Positions 49,274 to 58,266 of a stretch of 64,000 bases of DNA are shown here, piece after piece (position 1 is the stretch's first letter; every line of letters begins with the position of its first letter). The stretch is taken from contig NZ_CAJZCE010000002.1 of assembly GCF_914768025.1 (NCBI RefSeq), positions 1-64,000 of the forward strand, given 5' to 3'. The notes beneath the pieces are model-generated. The model searched no databases, was not told where the DNA came from, and saw only the letters and a program-made list of their open reading frames with translations. Made by a program: the position numbers and the translations under genes. The DNA comes from Snodgrassella gandavensis. GTDB taxonomy: Bacteria > Pseudomonadota > Gammaproteobacteria > Burkholderiales > Neisseriaceae.

Positions 49274-50056
49274 ATGAATCAGCCTGAATACCGGCCATGT
49301 ATTCCGGTACTGTGTAGTGAAAATCTGGATTTTCCTGATATAGAATCTGCACAGCGCCAGCGTGATGGTCTGGTAGCTATCGGTGGTGATTTAAACCCGG
49401 CACGAATACTGGCCGCCTACCGGCGGGGTATTTTTCCATGGTATGCGCCTGATGAACCAATTATGTGGTGGGCTTTTGCTCAGCGGATGGTATTGTTTCC
49501 GGCTGAACTGAAAATCAGCCGTTCACTGGCCAAACATCTGCGCAATAAACCGTATGCGGTAACGATGAATTATGCTTTCCGGCAGGTTATTGCCAACTGC
49601 GCGCAAACGCCACGTAATGGCCAGAACGGTACATGGCTGGTACCGGAAATGCAACGGGCGTATTACACGCTGCATCAACAGCAGCATGCCTGTTCATTTG
49701 AATGCTGGTATCAGAACACGGACGGGCAGGCCTTTCTGGCAGGTGGTTTATACGGCGTGCTGCTTGGGCAGATATTTTATGGGGAATCCATGTTTGCCCA
49801 TGCTGGCGACGCTTCCAAAATTGCCTTTGTCCATGCTGTACGTTATTTGCAGCAGCAGGGCGTGCCGCTGATTGACTGTCAGGTTTATACCAATTATTTG
49901 GCCAGTTTCGGTGCGCGGGAAATTCCGTTTACTGATTTTGCCGCCTGTCTGCATCAGTTTAATCCACAGCCGCTGCCACAGCCCGTTAAGCCACAAGTAC
50001 TGGCCGACAATGGTGTCATCCCCTTACCCAGCGATAACCCTTACCTGAATCATTGA
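49274..50056 (+). CDS. aat: Leucyl/phenylalanyl-tRNA-protein transferase
   Basis: Aat adds Leu or Phe to N-terminal Arg or Lys of proteins, marking them for ClpAP. The 260-residue protein has LVAIGGDLNPARILAAYRRG, IFPWYAPDEPIMWW, GESMFAHAGDASKIAF and LIDCQVYTNYLASFGAREI. Start ATG 49274. Slightly longer than the E. coli enzyme owing to a C-terminal Gln/Pro-rich tail. dapD follows after 15 bases. Confidence 0.97.
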   Translation: MNQPEYRPCIPVLCSENLDFPDIESAQRQRDGLVAIGGDLNPARILAAYRRGIFPWYAPDEPIMWWAFAQRMVLFPAELKISRSLAKHLRNKPYAVTMNYAFRQVIANCAQTPRNGQNGTWLVPEMQRAYYTLHQQQHACSFECWYQNTDGQAFLAGGLYGVLLGQIFYGESMFAHAGDASKIAFVHAVRYLQQQGVPLIDCQVYTNYLASFGAREIPFTDFAACLHQFNPQPLPQPVKPQVLADNGVIPLPSDNPYLNH

Positions 50057-50071
50057 TTATAGGAATACTTT

Positions 50072-50890
50072 ATGTCTTTACAACAAGTGATTGAAACTGC
50101 TTTTGAAAATCGTGCCGAAATTACCCCGGCTTCTGTAACTGCGGAAGTAAAGGAAGCGGTAACAGAAACTTTGCAACAACTGGATAGTGGCCGCCTGCGT
50201 GTGGCTGAAAAACAGGGCAATCAGTGGCAGGTTAATGAATGGGCGAAAAAAGCAGTATTACTGTCATTCCGAATCAGTGACAATGTCATTGCTGATGATG
50301 CGGTGAACCGCTATTTTGACAAAGTGCCCACCAAGTTTGCCGGCTGGAGCGCGGCTGATTTTCAGCAGGCTGGTTTTCGTGCTGTGCCGGGCGCAGTGGT
50401 GCGTGCAGGCAGCCATATCGGTAAAAATGTGGTGCTGATGCCATCATTCGTAAATATCGGTGCGTTTGTTGATGAGGGCACCATGGTAGACACATGGGCA
50501 ACAGTAGGTTCCTGTGCCCAGATTGGTAAACATGTTCACCTCAGTGGGGGCGTGGGAATTGGCGGCGTACTGGAGCCTTTACAGGCTGCACCAACCATTA
50601 TTGAAGATAACTGCTTTATCGGTGCCCGTTCTGAAATTGTTGAAGGGGTGATTGTTGAAGAGGGCAGTGTGATTTCCATGGGCGTGTTTATTGGCCAGTC
50701 CACTAAAATCTACGACCGTGAAAGTGGTGAAATCACTTATGGCCGTGTGCCAGCCGGTTCTGTAGTCGTGTCTGGCAGTCTGCCGGCCAAAGATGGCAGC
50801 CATAGCCTTTACTGTGCTGTGATTGTGAAAAAAGTGGATGCCAAAACCCGCGCCAAGACCAGCGTGAATGAATTATTGCGTGGTATTTAA
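50072..50890 (+). CDS. dapD: Tetrahydrodipicolinate N-succinyltransferase
   Basis: DapD succinylates tetrahydrodipicolinate in the succinylase branch of diaminopimelate synthesis. The 272-residue protein has a helical N-terminal domain and a left-handed beta-helix of hexapeptide repeats ([39 protein letters not shown]), with the conserved Asp/Glu region [21 protein letters not shown]. Start ATG 50072 after a weak AGGAATAC. With dapB in the neighbourhood it supports lysine autonomy. Confidence 0.97.
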   Translation: MSLQQVIETAFENRAEITPASVTAEVKEAVTETLQQLDSGRLRVAEKQGNQWQVNEWAKKAVLLSFRISDNVIADDAVNRYFDKVPTKFAGWSAADFQQAGFRAVPGAVVRAGSHIGKNVVLMPSFVNIGAFVDEGTMVDTWATVGSCAQIGKHVHLSGGVGIGGVLEPLQAAPTIIEDNCFIGARSEIVEGVIVEEGSVISMGVFIGQSTKIYDRESGEITYGRVPAGSVVVSGSLPAKDGSHSLYCAVIVKKVDAKTRAKTSVNELLRGI

Positions 50891-50910
50891 GCTTTAATCT
50901 GCTTGCAATA

Positions 50911-50949
50911 AATAAAAGCCTCTTACAAGCAGTAAGAGGCTTTTATTTT
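50911..50949 (+). terminator. Rho-independent terminator of fur-aat-dapD
   Basis: Sixteen-base perfect stem AATAAAAGCCTCTTAC / GTAAGAGGCTTTTATT (50911-50926, 50932-50947) with loop AAGCA. The T-rich right arm continues to 50949. It is also symmetric enough to stop minus-strand transcripts coming from the yqj-like genes. Confidence 0.9.
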
Positions 50950-51003
50950 GGAATGCGGCAGATATTGCATCTCTGGCAAAATCCAGGTATTGATTTTATC
51001 AAA

Positions 51004-51297
51004 TTAAGACCGGCGACTGGACTGATTGATTTTGCTGGCCATCAGCGTGGCAACAGTCAATAACGCACCTACTAATATCTTGTTACGCCAGCGTTTGGGT
51101 TTATTGGCCAGTTTCAGAACCAAACCACCAGCCGGAATTTTATCCACGATATTCAGCGAACGCTGCCACAGATTTGACTTAGTGGCATGATTACCATTTT
51201 TAAGCTGCTCAGCCAATAGTTTTAATCGTGCTCCCTGAGCCTGTAGGTCAAGCAGCTCACGTTGCTGTGCTATATTCAGCTTACCGAATTTACTCAT
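51004..51297 (-). CDS. Small membrane-associated protein, positional YqjK-like
   Basis: The 97-residue basic protein has one hydrophobic segment near the C terminus (ILVGALLTVATLMAS). It starts two bases after the YqjE-like gene ends and is the last of a three-gene run (DUF883 protein, YqjE-like, this), the same order as yqjD-yqjE-yqjK in enterobacteria. Sequence likeness to YqjK is slight, so the link is by position. These proteins are thought to associate with ribosomes or membranes in stationary phase. Confidence 0.65.
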   Translation of the reverse strand: MSKFGKLNIAQQRELLDLQAQGARLKLLAEQLKNGNHATKSNLWQRSLNIVDKIPAGGLVLKLANKPKRWRNKILVGALLTVATLMASKINQSSRRS

Positions 51298-51299
51298 AT

Positions 51300-51707
51300 T
51301 CAGTGTTCTCCATTAGCCTTGGCATTGCTTGTGTGTTTAAGATAGCTTATATCTTTATTTATGGCCGCAAGTGTCTCAGTCATAAACTGACTTTGTTTGC
51401 GCAATAATTTAACAATCAAAATGGTCAGAAGCAGGATTAAAAGCAAAAACAGAATGGCAATGCCAAAAAATACCCATACTTTGGCCTGTGGTGTGAGTAG
51501 AGTATTCAGACCGAATAGCAGACTGATAAAGCCCAGAAAAAACACCACTCCAGCCAGCACCACAAGTACCATCAGTACAATAATACTTTGTAGCTGGGCA
51601 ATGGCATCCAGCCGCAGCATACGTGCACGAATCCACAATAACTCACTGCCATATGTCAGCCAGATTTTTAGCTTGCGCAAATCGCGGCCAAGATTACCTA
51701 TACTCAT
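51300..51707 (-). CDS. YqjE-like/phage-holin-superfamily membrane protein
   Basis: The 135-residue protein has two hydrophobic helices (about 45-69 and 76-103; IVLMVLVVLAGVVFFLGF and VFFGIAILFLLLILLLTIL) between basic ends. This is the YqjE family layout. The start is set at ATG 51707 (MSIGNL); an upstream TTG at 51746 could extend it by 13 residues. It lies between the DUF883 protein and the YqjK-like gene on one strand. Function unknown. Confidence 0.75.
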   Translation of the reverse strand: MSIGNLGRDLRKLKIWLTYGSELLWIRARMLRLDAIAQLQSIIVLMVLVVLAGVVFFLGFISLLFGLNTLLTPQAKVWVFFGIAILFLLLILLLTILIVKLLRKQSQFMTETLAAINKDISYLKHTSNAKANGEH

Positions 51708-51736
51708 GCCATGGTATCCGTTTAAGAGTGAATCAT

Positions 51737-51773
51737 ATTCAGGCAATTGGTATATTTACCGCATTGCCTGAAT
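51737..51773. repeat. Inverted repeat ATTCAGGCAAT / ATTGCCTGAAT
   Basis: Perfect eleven-base arms (51737-51747 and 51763-51773) with a 15-base loop, located between the DUF883 gene and the YqjE-like gene. No T run follows on the minus strand, so it is either an attenuator or a pair of sequence tags; the arms contain GCCTGAA, as in Neisseriaceae uptake-sequence dialects. Confidence 0.5.
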
Positions 51774-51796
51774 GTAGCCTGTGCTGGTGGCACTGT

Positions 51797-52111
51797 TCAG
51801 CGTTTGCAGCGTCCCAGCATAACACCGGCAATAAAGCCCGCCGCAGCGGCAATACCCATAGCGTAATATGGCTGTTCACGTACCAGCTCATCAGTGCGTT
51901 CGGCTGTAGCACGGGCTTTTTCAGCCAGTGTACTTTCCAGATCGCTCAATTTGGATTTGGTATTACCCAATTTTTTGCGTAGCTGGTCTTTCAGCTCCTT
52001 GGCCTGATCAGAACCATTGTCACTGGCGTTGTCATATAAATTTTCAACTTCATCCAGCACAGAGCGTACTTCTTTCATCAAATCTTCTTTTTGGGAATCA
52101 AAATCAGCCAT
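51797..52111 (-). CDS. DUF883 (ElaB/YqjD/CsbD-like) membrane-anchored protein
   Basis: The 104-residue protein is helical and charged in the first 80 residues (coiled-coil-like, e.g. LKDQLRKKLGNTKSKLSDLE) and ends in one hydrophobic helix YYAMGIAAAAGFIAGVMLGR, the DUF883 signature. Family members tether ribosomes to the membrane in stationary phase in E. coli. The start is ATG 52111 with AGGAG eight bases before it. First gene of the three-gene run. Confidence 0.88.
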   Translation of the reverse strand: MADFDSQKEDLMKEVRSVLDEVENLYDNASDNGSDQAKELKDQLRKKLGNTKSKLSDLESTLAEKARATAERTDELVREQPYYAMGIAAAAGFIAGVMLGRCKR

Positions 52112-52333
52112 GATCATTCTCCTAACAAGTGGCGTGAAAATACTGACAACATCAAAATCAGCAGCCAGCTTAACCTGTGTCATGCAACAAACAGACTGCC
52201 AGTTTTGTTGCAATATCGGTTAAAATCATTATTGGCTGCTAACATCTGTTACACAAGAACTACCTTAGCACAAGGATATGTTTTTGCACAGATATTGATC
52301 TGTTAGCAATTGACCGTTTAATGGGGATGGATA

Positions 52334-53197
52334 ATGAGTGAGCTGGCGTTAGAGAAAATATATTCGGGTAAAGTACGGGATTTGTATGCAATTGACGGGC
52401 AGCACATGCTGATGGTCGCCACTGATCGCTTATCCGCTTTTGATGTAATTTTACCTGAACCTATAACAGGAAAAGGTGAAATTCTTACCCAGATATCCAA
52501 TTTCTGGTTTAAAAAACTGCAACATATCATGCCAAACCATTTTACTGGTGCAACAGTTTATGATGTGCTGCCACGCGAGCAGGCGGATAAAATTGCCAAA
52601 CGAGCAGTCGTAGTGAAAAAGCTGACTCCGCTGAAAATCGAAGCCATTGTCCGCGGTTATCTTTCCGGCAGTGGCTGGCGCGATTATCAGCAGACAGGTG
52701 CGGTTTGCGGCATTAAGTTACCGGCGGGATTGCGCGAAGCCGAACAGTTGCCGGAAGTGATTTTTACCCCATCCAGCAAAGCTGCTGTAGGCGACCATGA
52801 TGAAAACATCAGTCTGGCACAATGCACCACCTTGCTGGGTGAAGAACTGACCAGGCAGGTAAGCACCAAAGCCATTGAGCTGTATACCGAAGCAGCCACT
52901 TATGCCCGTAGCAAAGGCATTATCATTGCTGACACAAAATTCGAATTCGGTTTGGATGAGAATGGTACATTAACTTTAATGGATGAAGTGCTTACTCCGG
53001 ATTCCAGCCGTTTCTGGTCGGTAGATAACTATCAGGTTGGTACCAATCCACCTTCATTTGACAAACAGTTTATCCGAGACTGGCTGGAGGCATCCGGCTG
53101 GAATAAACAGCCGCCAGCACCGCAAGTACCGGCCGATATTATTGCCAAAACACTGGCTAAATATCAGGAAGCACTGCATTTACTCGCAGAAGTGTAA
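52334..53197 (+). CDS. purC: SAICAR synthetase (phosphoribosylaminoimidazole-succinocarboxamide synthase)
   Basis: PurC joins aspartate to CAIR in purine synthesis. The 287-residue long-form enzyme has [53 protein letters not shown] and [20 protein letters not shown]. Start ATG 52334 after GGGGATGGATA. Length exceeds the short E. coli form, as usual for the long bacterial and fungal-like class. Confidence 0.97.
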   Translation: MSELALEKIYSGKVRDLYAIDGQHMLMVATDRLSAFDVILPEPITGKGEILTQISNFWFKKLQHIMPNHFTGATVYDVLPREQADKIAKRAVVVKKLTPLKIEAIVRGYLSGSGWRDYQQTGAVCGIKLPAGLREAEQLPEVIFTPSSKAAVGDHDENISLAQCTTLLGEELTRQVSTKAIELYTEAATYARSKGIIIADTKFEFGLDENGTLTLMDEVLTPDSSRFWSVDNYQVGTNPPSFDKQFIRDWLEASGWNKQPPAPQVPADIIAKTLAKYQEALHLLAEV

Positions 53198-53689
53198 GTA
53201 TTTATTCAGAGTGGCAGATAAAACAGCCCGGCCAGTAACTGTTTGTGATGTGATAAATTGCTGACAGGAATATTCCGGTTGGAATATAACAGCACCAGTA
53301 CGTGAAAATAGCAGACACAGCCTTGACTGGGCGAAATGAGCATTAACTGCTGCTATCCATGACTAATGAAATAAGTGATTGGCCATGCAAGCCAGCCATC
53401 ATCACTGATTTCTTTGAAGGAAATTCTGCTTTAACCAAACAGGTATTATCCGTATGCTTACTAGGCTTTAACATTTACCAGTGTTAAAAGCATAGCTTAC
53501 GCCTTAGCAGGAAGCATTTGTATTAAACAACACCCGTGTTAGCCGGCCACGCGCCGGTTTTTTTTATCTGTATTCCGGCAGATTGAATTCATTAATATTT
53601 ACTTAATATAAATCATGATTAAAGAAAAAGAGTAAAGAATATTTCTGCAACAAAAGAATTACGGTTACAAATGTGTACCGTGCGCAATT
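53198..53689 (+). other. Spacer after purC with a terminator
   Basis: Roughly 490 bases with no gene. A terminator-like hairpin CCGGC/GCCGG with loop CACGC at 53543-53557 is followed by eight T residues (53558-53565), placed about 345 bases after purC, so another transcription unit may once have ended here. I could not recognise its remains. Confidence 0.5.
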
Positions 53690-54372
53690 TCAAAGATCCG
53701 CACTGACAAACGAGTAATATACATACGCGCACCTGCATCAGATTTTTTACCACAATGTACAATTATCTGCGTTACCGATTCACCATTGTGTGACCAGATT
53801 CGTACTGTCTGGTAGCAGGAGGGAGCACAACGGCGACTTACTGGCTTTTGTGTGTTTGACCCGTATCGCAATCATCACATCTGTGCCCAGCTTGGTTTGG
53901 CCGATGATGGCATAATCTGTACTGATATTTTTATTCTGTGCGTGGAAAATACCATGATTGCGACACGAAGTATGACCATCGCCGCTGAACGCATGGAATT
54001 GGGTAGCGTAAGCTGGGCAGCATTCAAAACAATATCCGCCCGAGTATCCAGATGCTGCATCTGCCCAAACAGGCTTTTACACTGATGGCCATGCTGATAA
54101 GCGTTGCCACACATCTGTTCTGAACACCAACCCCTATAGCACTGGCAATGTGTTCATTTCAAAATCAAAAGCAGCACATATTCAATCTGGCCGATTTTGC
54201 TGCATACAATGAAATTGTGCAGATTTATGAAGATGTGTGCGGTAGGGAATAGCACATTGATGTATAGACTACGCAAATGGCCAGCAAGTTAGCATGTAAA
54301 CATGACGAATGTAGTGATATATTAGCCGTCATTCACAAGCAGGGTTTTTTGCGCTCTTTAAATAAAACATAA
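53690..54372 (+). pseudogene. Eroded NfsA/FRP-type NADPH nitroreductase gene
   Basis: Piecewise translation in changing frames follows the NfsA family from front to end: SKIRTDKR and RAPASDFLPQCTIICVTD (family: RAASTSSxLQCxSIIRVTD), then after a TAG at 53814-53816 GFCVFDPYRNHHICAQLGLA (family: FLVFCADxNRH), then ENTMIATRSMTIAAERMELG (family: D-ALMAQNxxLAAESLGLG), a shifted MLHLPKQAFTLMAML (family: LLxLPxxVFPLFGL), FNLADFAAYNEIVQIYED (family: L-xYDAQMxxYY), and ILAVIHKQGFLRSLNKT at the very end (family: MLDFLHKQGF). Several stops and frameshifts make it non-functional. An oxygen-insensitive nitroreductase was lost here. Confidence 0.7.
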
Positions 54373-54604
54373 ATCCTGCCATACATATATAATACGCCTG
54401 CACAGACCACACTGTGTCGGTCTGTTCAGTAAGCTTTTATTTTTGCCAGCAGCTCCTTACAGTACAGTACTGGCTTACTTATCCACAATACCAGCTTATT
54501 CAGCAGATTGCTGATACTGTGTTGATTAACGCTGGTGTGAACAAATATACGTAGCCGGCGCTTATCCAGTTACCAAGCAGGCACCCACCAACCCATGTTA
54601 TCTG

Positions 54605-55417
54605 ATGATGGAAACCACCATGCCACAACATCCTTATCGCCGTTTACGTCCTGCACGCCATGAATTACCGGAAGTAGGCATATCCGAATCAGGTAACATC
54701 CGTTCCTTGCATCTGGGTACGCCTACCATTCAAAGCTCAATGAATGTAGATAATCCGGCCGAGCTGGTACTGTCATACAGCCGAGCCATGATGGCCTGGC
54801 TGCTGTTTATCGATGATATGCCGCAGCATATTACTCAGATCGGGTTGGGCGGTGGCTCATTTGCGCGCTGGATTGATGCCTATCTGCCTGATACCAGCCA
54901 AACTGCTGTTGATATCAATCCGCAGGTCATCAGCATTGCGCGCAGCATGTTTGAATTGCCGTTTGAAGGTGAAAAATTCGAAATTATCGAAGACGATGGT
55001 GCCGAATACATCAAAGTATTACGAGGTAATACCGACATCATTCTGGTAGATGGCTTCGATGGCGAGCAGATTATAGACAGTCTGGTAGCTGAACCATTTT
55101 TTGCTGATTGCCGTCAGGCACTCAGCGAACATGGCATCTTTGTCACCAACTGGTGGCAGGGTGACAAACGTTTTCAAACCTTTGTACGCCGCCTGCGCGA
55201 AGTATTTGACAACCGTGTGCTGATGGTGCCGGCAGAAACCCATGGCAATATTGCCGTACTGGCCTTTCAGCAGCCACCAACACTGCGCGACTGGGATAAG
55301 CTGAAAAAACGTGCCGGGCAGCGCGCCAGCCAGTTTAATCTGGATTTACCCGCCATGCTGGCTGCCATAAAAGCCCAGCAGGTACACAGCAATCGTCCGC
55401 TGTCATTTAATGATTAA
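54605..55417 (+). CDS. Spermidine-synthase-like protein
   Basis: The 270-residue protein has the class I methyltransferase/aminopropyltransferase fold: IGLGGGSFARWI nucleotide loop (about residue 79), AVDINPQVISIAR with the ribose-binding Asp, and EIIEDDGAEYI, then DIILVDGFDG in the position of the catalytic Asp. It lacks the long N-terminal beta-domain of classic SpeE, as in the short spermidine-synthase-like proteins of Neisseriaceae. Aminopropyl transfer is possible but not shown. Starts ATG 54605 or 54608. The ferredoxin gene follows after 68 bases. Confidence 0.75.
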   Translation: MMETTMPQHPYRRLRPARHELPEVGISESGNIRSLHLGTPTIQSSMNVDNPAELVLSYSRAMMAWLLFIDDMPQHITQIGLGGGSFARWIDAYLPDTSQTAVDINPQVISIARSMFELPFEGEKFEIIEDDGAEYIKVLRGNTDIILVDGFDGEQIIDSLVAEPFFADCRQALSEHGIFVTNWWQGDKRFQTFVRRLREVFDNRVLMVPAETHGNIAVLAFQQPPTLRDWDKLKKRAGQRASQFNLDLPAMLAAIKAQQVHSNRPLSFND

Positions 55418-55485
55418 ATAACCTCACGCTGGCGCACCAACTCGCACTGCCAGCGTAAACAGGCAGAAAGAATAAAGGAAAACCC

Positions 55486-55821
55486 GTGAGTTATTATGCC
55501 AAACATCTGTTTGTCTGCACCAATCGCCGTGATAACCCGTGCCGCCAGAGCTGCGGTGACGATAACGTCGGTGCCGATGCAGTTGATTACCTCAAAGGCC
55601 ATGCTAAAGCAATGGGGCTGATGGGCGTGGGTAAACTGCGCATCAGCAGTGCCGGCTGTCTCGGACGCTGTGATGAAGGGCCAGTTATGGTACTGTATCC
55701 GCAAGGGCGCTGGTATACCTATGTAGACGAAAGTGATTTACAGGAAATTCTTGATGAAGAACTGGCTAACGACCGTGTCGTTACCCGTTTATTAATGGAT
55801 AAACCCAAAAGTAGCGAGTAA
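55486..55821 (+). CDS. Thioredoxin-like [2Fe-2S] ferredoxin
   Basis: The 111-residue protein has the pattern of thioredoxin-fold ferredoxins: LFVCTNRRDNPCRQSCG near the front and SSAGCLGRCDEGPVMVLYP in the second half, giving four candidate cluster cysteines (Cys about 11, 23, 57 and 61). Such proteins carry electrons or act beside hydrogenase- and CobW-type enzymes; no partner is evident here. The start is GTG 55486 with AAAGGAAAA before it. The hydrolase gene begins five bases after the stop. Confidence 0.85.
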   Translation: MSYYAKHLFVCTNRRDNPCRQSCGDDNVGADAVDYLKGHAKAMGLMGVGKLRISSAGCLGRCDEGPVMVLYPQGRWYTYVDESDLQEILDEELANDRVVTRLLMDKPKSSE

Positions 55822-55826
55822 ACCCG

Positions 55827-56462
55827 ATGCTAAAGCAACAACCCAACATCTGGATTAACGGGCCGGCAGGACGGCTGGAAACCATCTATCTACCGGCACA
55901 GGGCACCGCCCGTGGTGTAGCCGTGATTAATCATCCTAACCCATTACAGGGCGGGCTGAATACCAACAAAGTCGTACAGACTGCTGCCAAAGCACTTACC
56001 GGACTGGGCTTTCACTGCTATCTGCCCAATCTGCGCGGTGTGGGCAATAGCGACGGCGAGCATGATTATGGCCGCGGTGAAGTAGCAGACTGCCTTGCTG
56101 TAGTTGATTTTGCCCGTTCCCAGCATCCAGAAGTGAACAAACTGGTGTTGTCCGGCTTTTCCTTTGGCGGCTATGTTGCCTTATTCAGTGCCTTAACTGC
56201 CCGTCCGGATGCCTTACTGCTGATGGGTCCTGCGATTGGCATGTATCCTGTTGATGCGCCCAATGCCTACAATCCAGCCACTACCTTACTGATTCATGGT
56301 GAAAAAGACGAAGTAGTACCATTGCAAAACAGCATGAACTGGGCAGAGGCGCAGGATTTACCTGTACTGGTTGTGCCCGGCTCCGGCCATTTTTTCCATG
56401 GCAAACTGATTTTGCTGCGCCAGTGGATTGAGCGGCTGTTTCCAGCGTTACTGGTTGAATAA
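55827..56462 (+). CDS. Alpha/beta hydrolase
   Basis: The 211-residue protein has the alpha/beta-hydrolase pattern: NHPNPLQGG near the oxyanion region, LRGVGNSDGEHDYG, the nucleophile Ser in LSGFSFGGYVALF, the acid in IHGEKDEVVPL and the His in PGSGHFFHG. It belongs to the small cytoplasmic dienelactone-hydrolase-like group (YitV/YfhR-like). Substrate unknown. It begins five bases after the ferredoxin gene, so likely cotranscribed. Confidence 0.88.
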   Translation: MLKQQPNIWINGPAGRLETIYLPAQGTARGVAVINHPNPLQGGLNTNKVVQTAAKALTGLGFHCYLPNLRGVGNSDGEHDYGRGEVADCLAVVDFARSQHPEVNKLVLSGFSFGGYVALFSALTARPDALLLMGPAIGMYPVDAPNAYNPATTLLIHGEKDEVVPLQNSMNWAEAQDLPVLVVPGSGHFFHGKLILLRQWIERLFPALLVE

Positions 56463-56753
56463 TAAAAATATTACTACCCTGAATGCTTAAATAAAATATA
56501 AGTAATTAAATATCAATACACTAATTTTAAAAGAGTTGTTCAGGGTAAATCAGAATTTACCTGCTCAGAATCTTATATTGGCAAGCACACCTATTAAACA
56601 ATATAGCCAACAGCTGAAAATAGGCAAGCCAATATAAAATTAATAAAGCGCGCTATCAGTTGATTACAGAATGTGCAGTACGCATCAATCCCTGATTGAA
56701 AATCACATCTGTACAAAATTGACGATTACATAGATAAACGGCTATTAATTATT

Positions 56754-57320
56754 TCATGCATTAGCGTTACCAATAGCGTCAACTATATCATATATATATA
56801 TCTTTTCTCGTTCAAAATCATGCCCCTCAACGCCAAAAACCGATGTGTAGGCGATCATACCTTCAAGTATTAACATAATCAGGCAAGCCGCCTGCTCAGA
56901 TGCTGCGGTTGCGCCCAGCCATTGAGAAATTGAAGTCTGCATCCATAGTTTGTGTTCTCTAACAATAGAGCATATTTCTTCACTTCTATTGCCATATTCA
57001 GCCTGAGCACGCACAAACATGCAACCGCGATAGTCGTTATCGTTAAACCACCTGATATGCCATGAAATAAGCGCATTAATTTTATCTTTTTTCTCCGAAA
57101 ATACCGCAATCACATCTGTAATTGACTTTTTAAAAAAAGCATTCCTCCTAAGTAATACTTTACTCACCAGCCCATTTTTGTCACCGAAATATTTATATAA
57201 CGTTCGTTTCGATACTCCTGCACGTTCTGCAACGAGCTCCAGACTAACAGCGCAGTAACCAAATTCATTAAAAAGTGATTCAGCAGCAGCAAGTATCTTA
57301 TCAATAATTTCAGATTTCAT
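56754..57320 (-). CDS. TetR-family transcription regulator
   Basis: The 188-residue protein has an N-terminal helix-turn-helix (LFNEFGYCAVSLELVAERAG and VSKRTLYKYFGDKNGLVSKV) and a helical ligand-binding C-terminal domain typical of TetR repressors. The start is ATG 57320 (MKSEIID); an upstream frame start at 57359 is less likely. It is divergent from the HPP membrane protein gene, and palindromes in the shared spacer match a likely operator, so it probably represses that gene and itself. The ligand is not evident. Confidence 0.88.
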   Translation of the reverse strand: MKSEIIDKILAAAESLFNEFGYCAVSLELVAERAGVSKRTLYKYFGDKNGLVSKVLLRRNAFFKKSITDVIAVFSEKKDKINALISWHIRWFNDNDYRGCMFVRAQAEYGNRSEEICSIVREHKLWMQTSISQWLGATAASEQAACLIMLILEGMIAYTSVFGVEGHDFEREKIYIYDIVDAIGNANA

Positions 57321-57420
57321 TATTTTGACGTTTTTAGCATATTTTTGTGATTTTATCACAATAACACCATTTTGGTTAATTATAAATATTATTTGACCAT
57401 AAATGGTTTTGAAAATACAA

Positions 57421-57476
57421 TAAGTAAACGCAATCGTTTATTTATTGTATTTATTTAAACAATAATGTTTACTTAT
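57421..57476. promoter_or_regulatory. Palindromic operator-like repeats between TetR and HPP genes
   Basis: TAAGTAAACG-N4-CGTTTATTTA (57421-57444, one mismatch between arms) is followed by TAAAC-N6-GTTTA (57455-57470), with GTTTACTTA repeated at 57468-57476. Repeated GTTTA/TAAAC half-sites in a divergent TetR spacer are the expected form of a dimeric operator. The second copy lies just before the HPP ribosome site. Confidence 0.65.
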
Positions 57477-57494
57477 TCATTACAGGAGGAATTC

Positions 57495-58046
57495 ATGTTA
57501 GTAAAAATTAAAGGGGGAGAGGCCATGCAGCCCCGACCTAATGCAGTAGCGATATTGAGAGGTTTTACTGGTGGCACTTTGGGAATTTTCGTGTTACTCC
57601 TGATAACTTACTGGAGCGGTACTTTAGCAATCATGGCTCCATTTGGTGCAACATGTGTATTATTATTTGCCGTACCTAAAGCACCATTAGCTCAGCCAAG
57701 AAGTGTTATCGGGGGGCATTTTATCTCGGCTTTAGTAGGGATTTTGTTCATCAATTTATTTGGTAATGGAATACTATCCATAGCATTAGCGGTTGGCATA
57801 TCCATTGCTTTAATGCAATTTTTACGTGTAGTCCATGCCCCTGCGGGTGCAAATCCTATTCTTATCATGATGTCAGGAATCACTGACTATTCATTCTTGT
57901 TGACACCCGTACTGATAGGTTCAGTTCTGTTAGTTCTTGTCGCTTTAATAGTCAATAATATCGGAGCCGGAACCCATTGGCCCTGTTATTGGCTGGGCTA
58001 TCATTCAGGTATGGATAACAAACATATAAAATCAAAAGGGGGTTAG
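57495..58046 (+). CDS. HPP-family integral membrane protein
   Basis: The 183-residue protein has four to five hydrophobic helices and the family motif region VVHAPAGANPILIMMSG (the H-P-P-A-G region written HAPAGA here), with MAPFGATCVLLFAVPKAPLAQPRSV before it. HPP proteins include a chloroplast nitrite transporter of plants and related cyanobacterial proteins; the bacterial substrate is not established. The start is ATG 57495 behind AGGAGGA at 57484-57490. Controlled, by layout, by the divergent TetR. Confidence 0.85.
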   Translation: MLVKIKGGEAMQPRPNAVAILRGFTGGTLGIFVLLLITYWSGTLAIMAPFGATCVLLFAVPKAPLAQPRSVIGGHFISALVGILFINLFGNGILSIALAVGISIALMQFLRVVHAPAGANPILIMMSGITDYSFLLTPVLIGSVLLVLVALIVNNIGAGTHWPCYWLGYHSGMDNKHIKSKGG

Positions 58047-58266
58047 CGTGCCTGTATGATTTGGCAGAATGGTTAATAACTCTCGGTATCTAAAGACCTC
58101 ATCAGGTACTAACTAATATCACGCCAATGCAATATGCAACACTGAAACAGACTGCTTAATTTTTTGGATAAGTTTTGTACTAGTAGGGTATTTAGATTAA
58201 AAATTTTATTATTGTACTTTATCCGGTTAATAAAAAAGGTATAACCATGATTATGCCTTTTTTAAT
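58047..58266. other. Spacer between HPP gene and small frameshifted gene
   Basis: About 220 bases, AT-rich, with no feature I can support. Together with the pseudogene and the spacer after it (58439-58730) it forms a nearly 700-base stretch without an intact gene before the PLD protein. Confidence 0.35.

Noticed and set aside
53665-54114. Open frames of 68 and 79 codons on the minus strand
   Set aside because: They are antisense to the piecewise NfsA match on the plus strand, which explains the sequence better.
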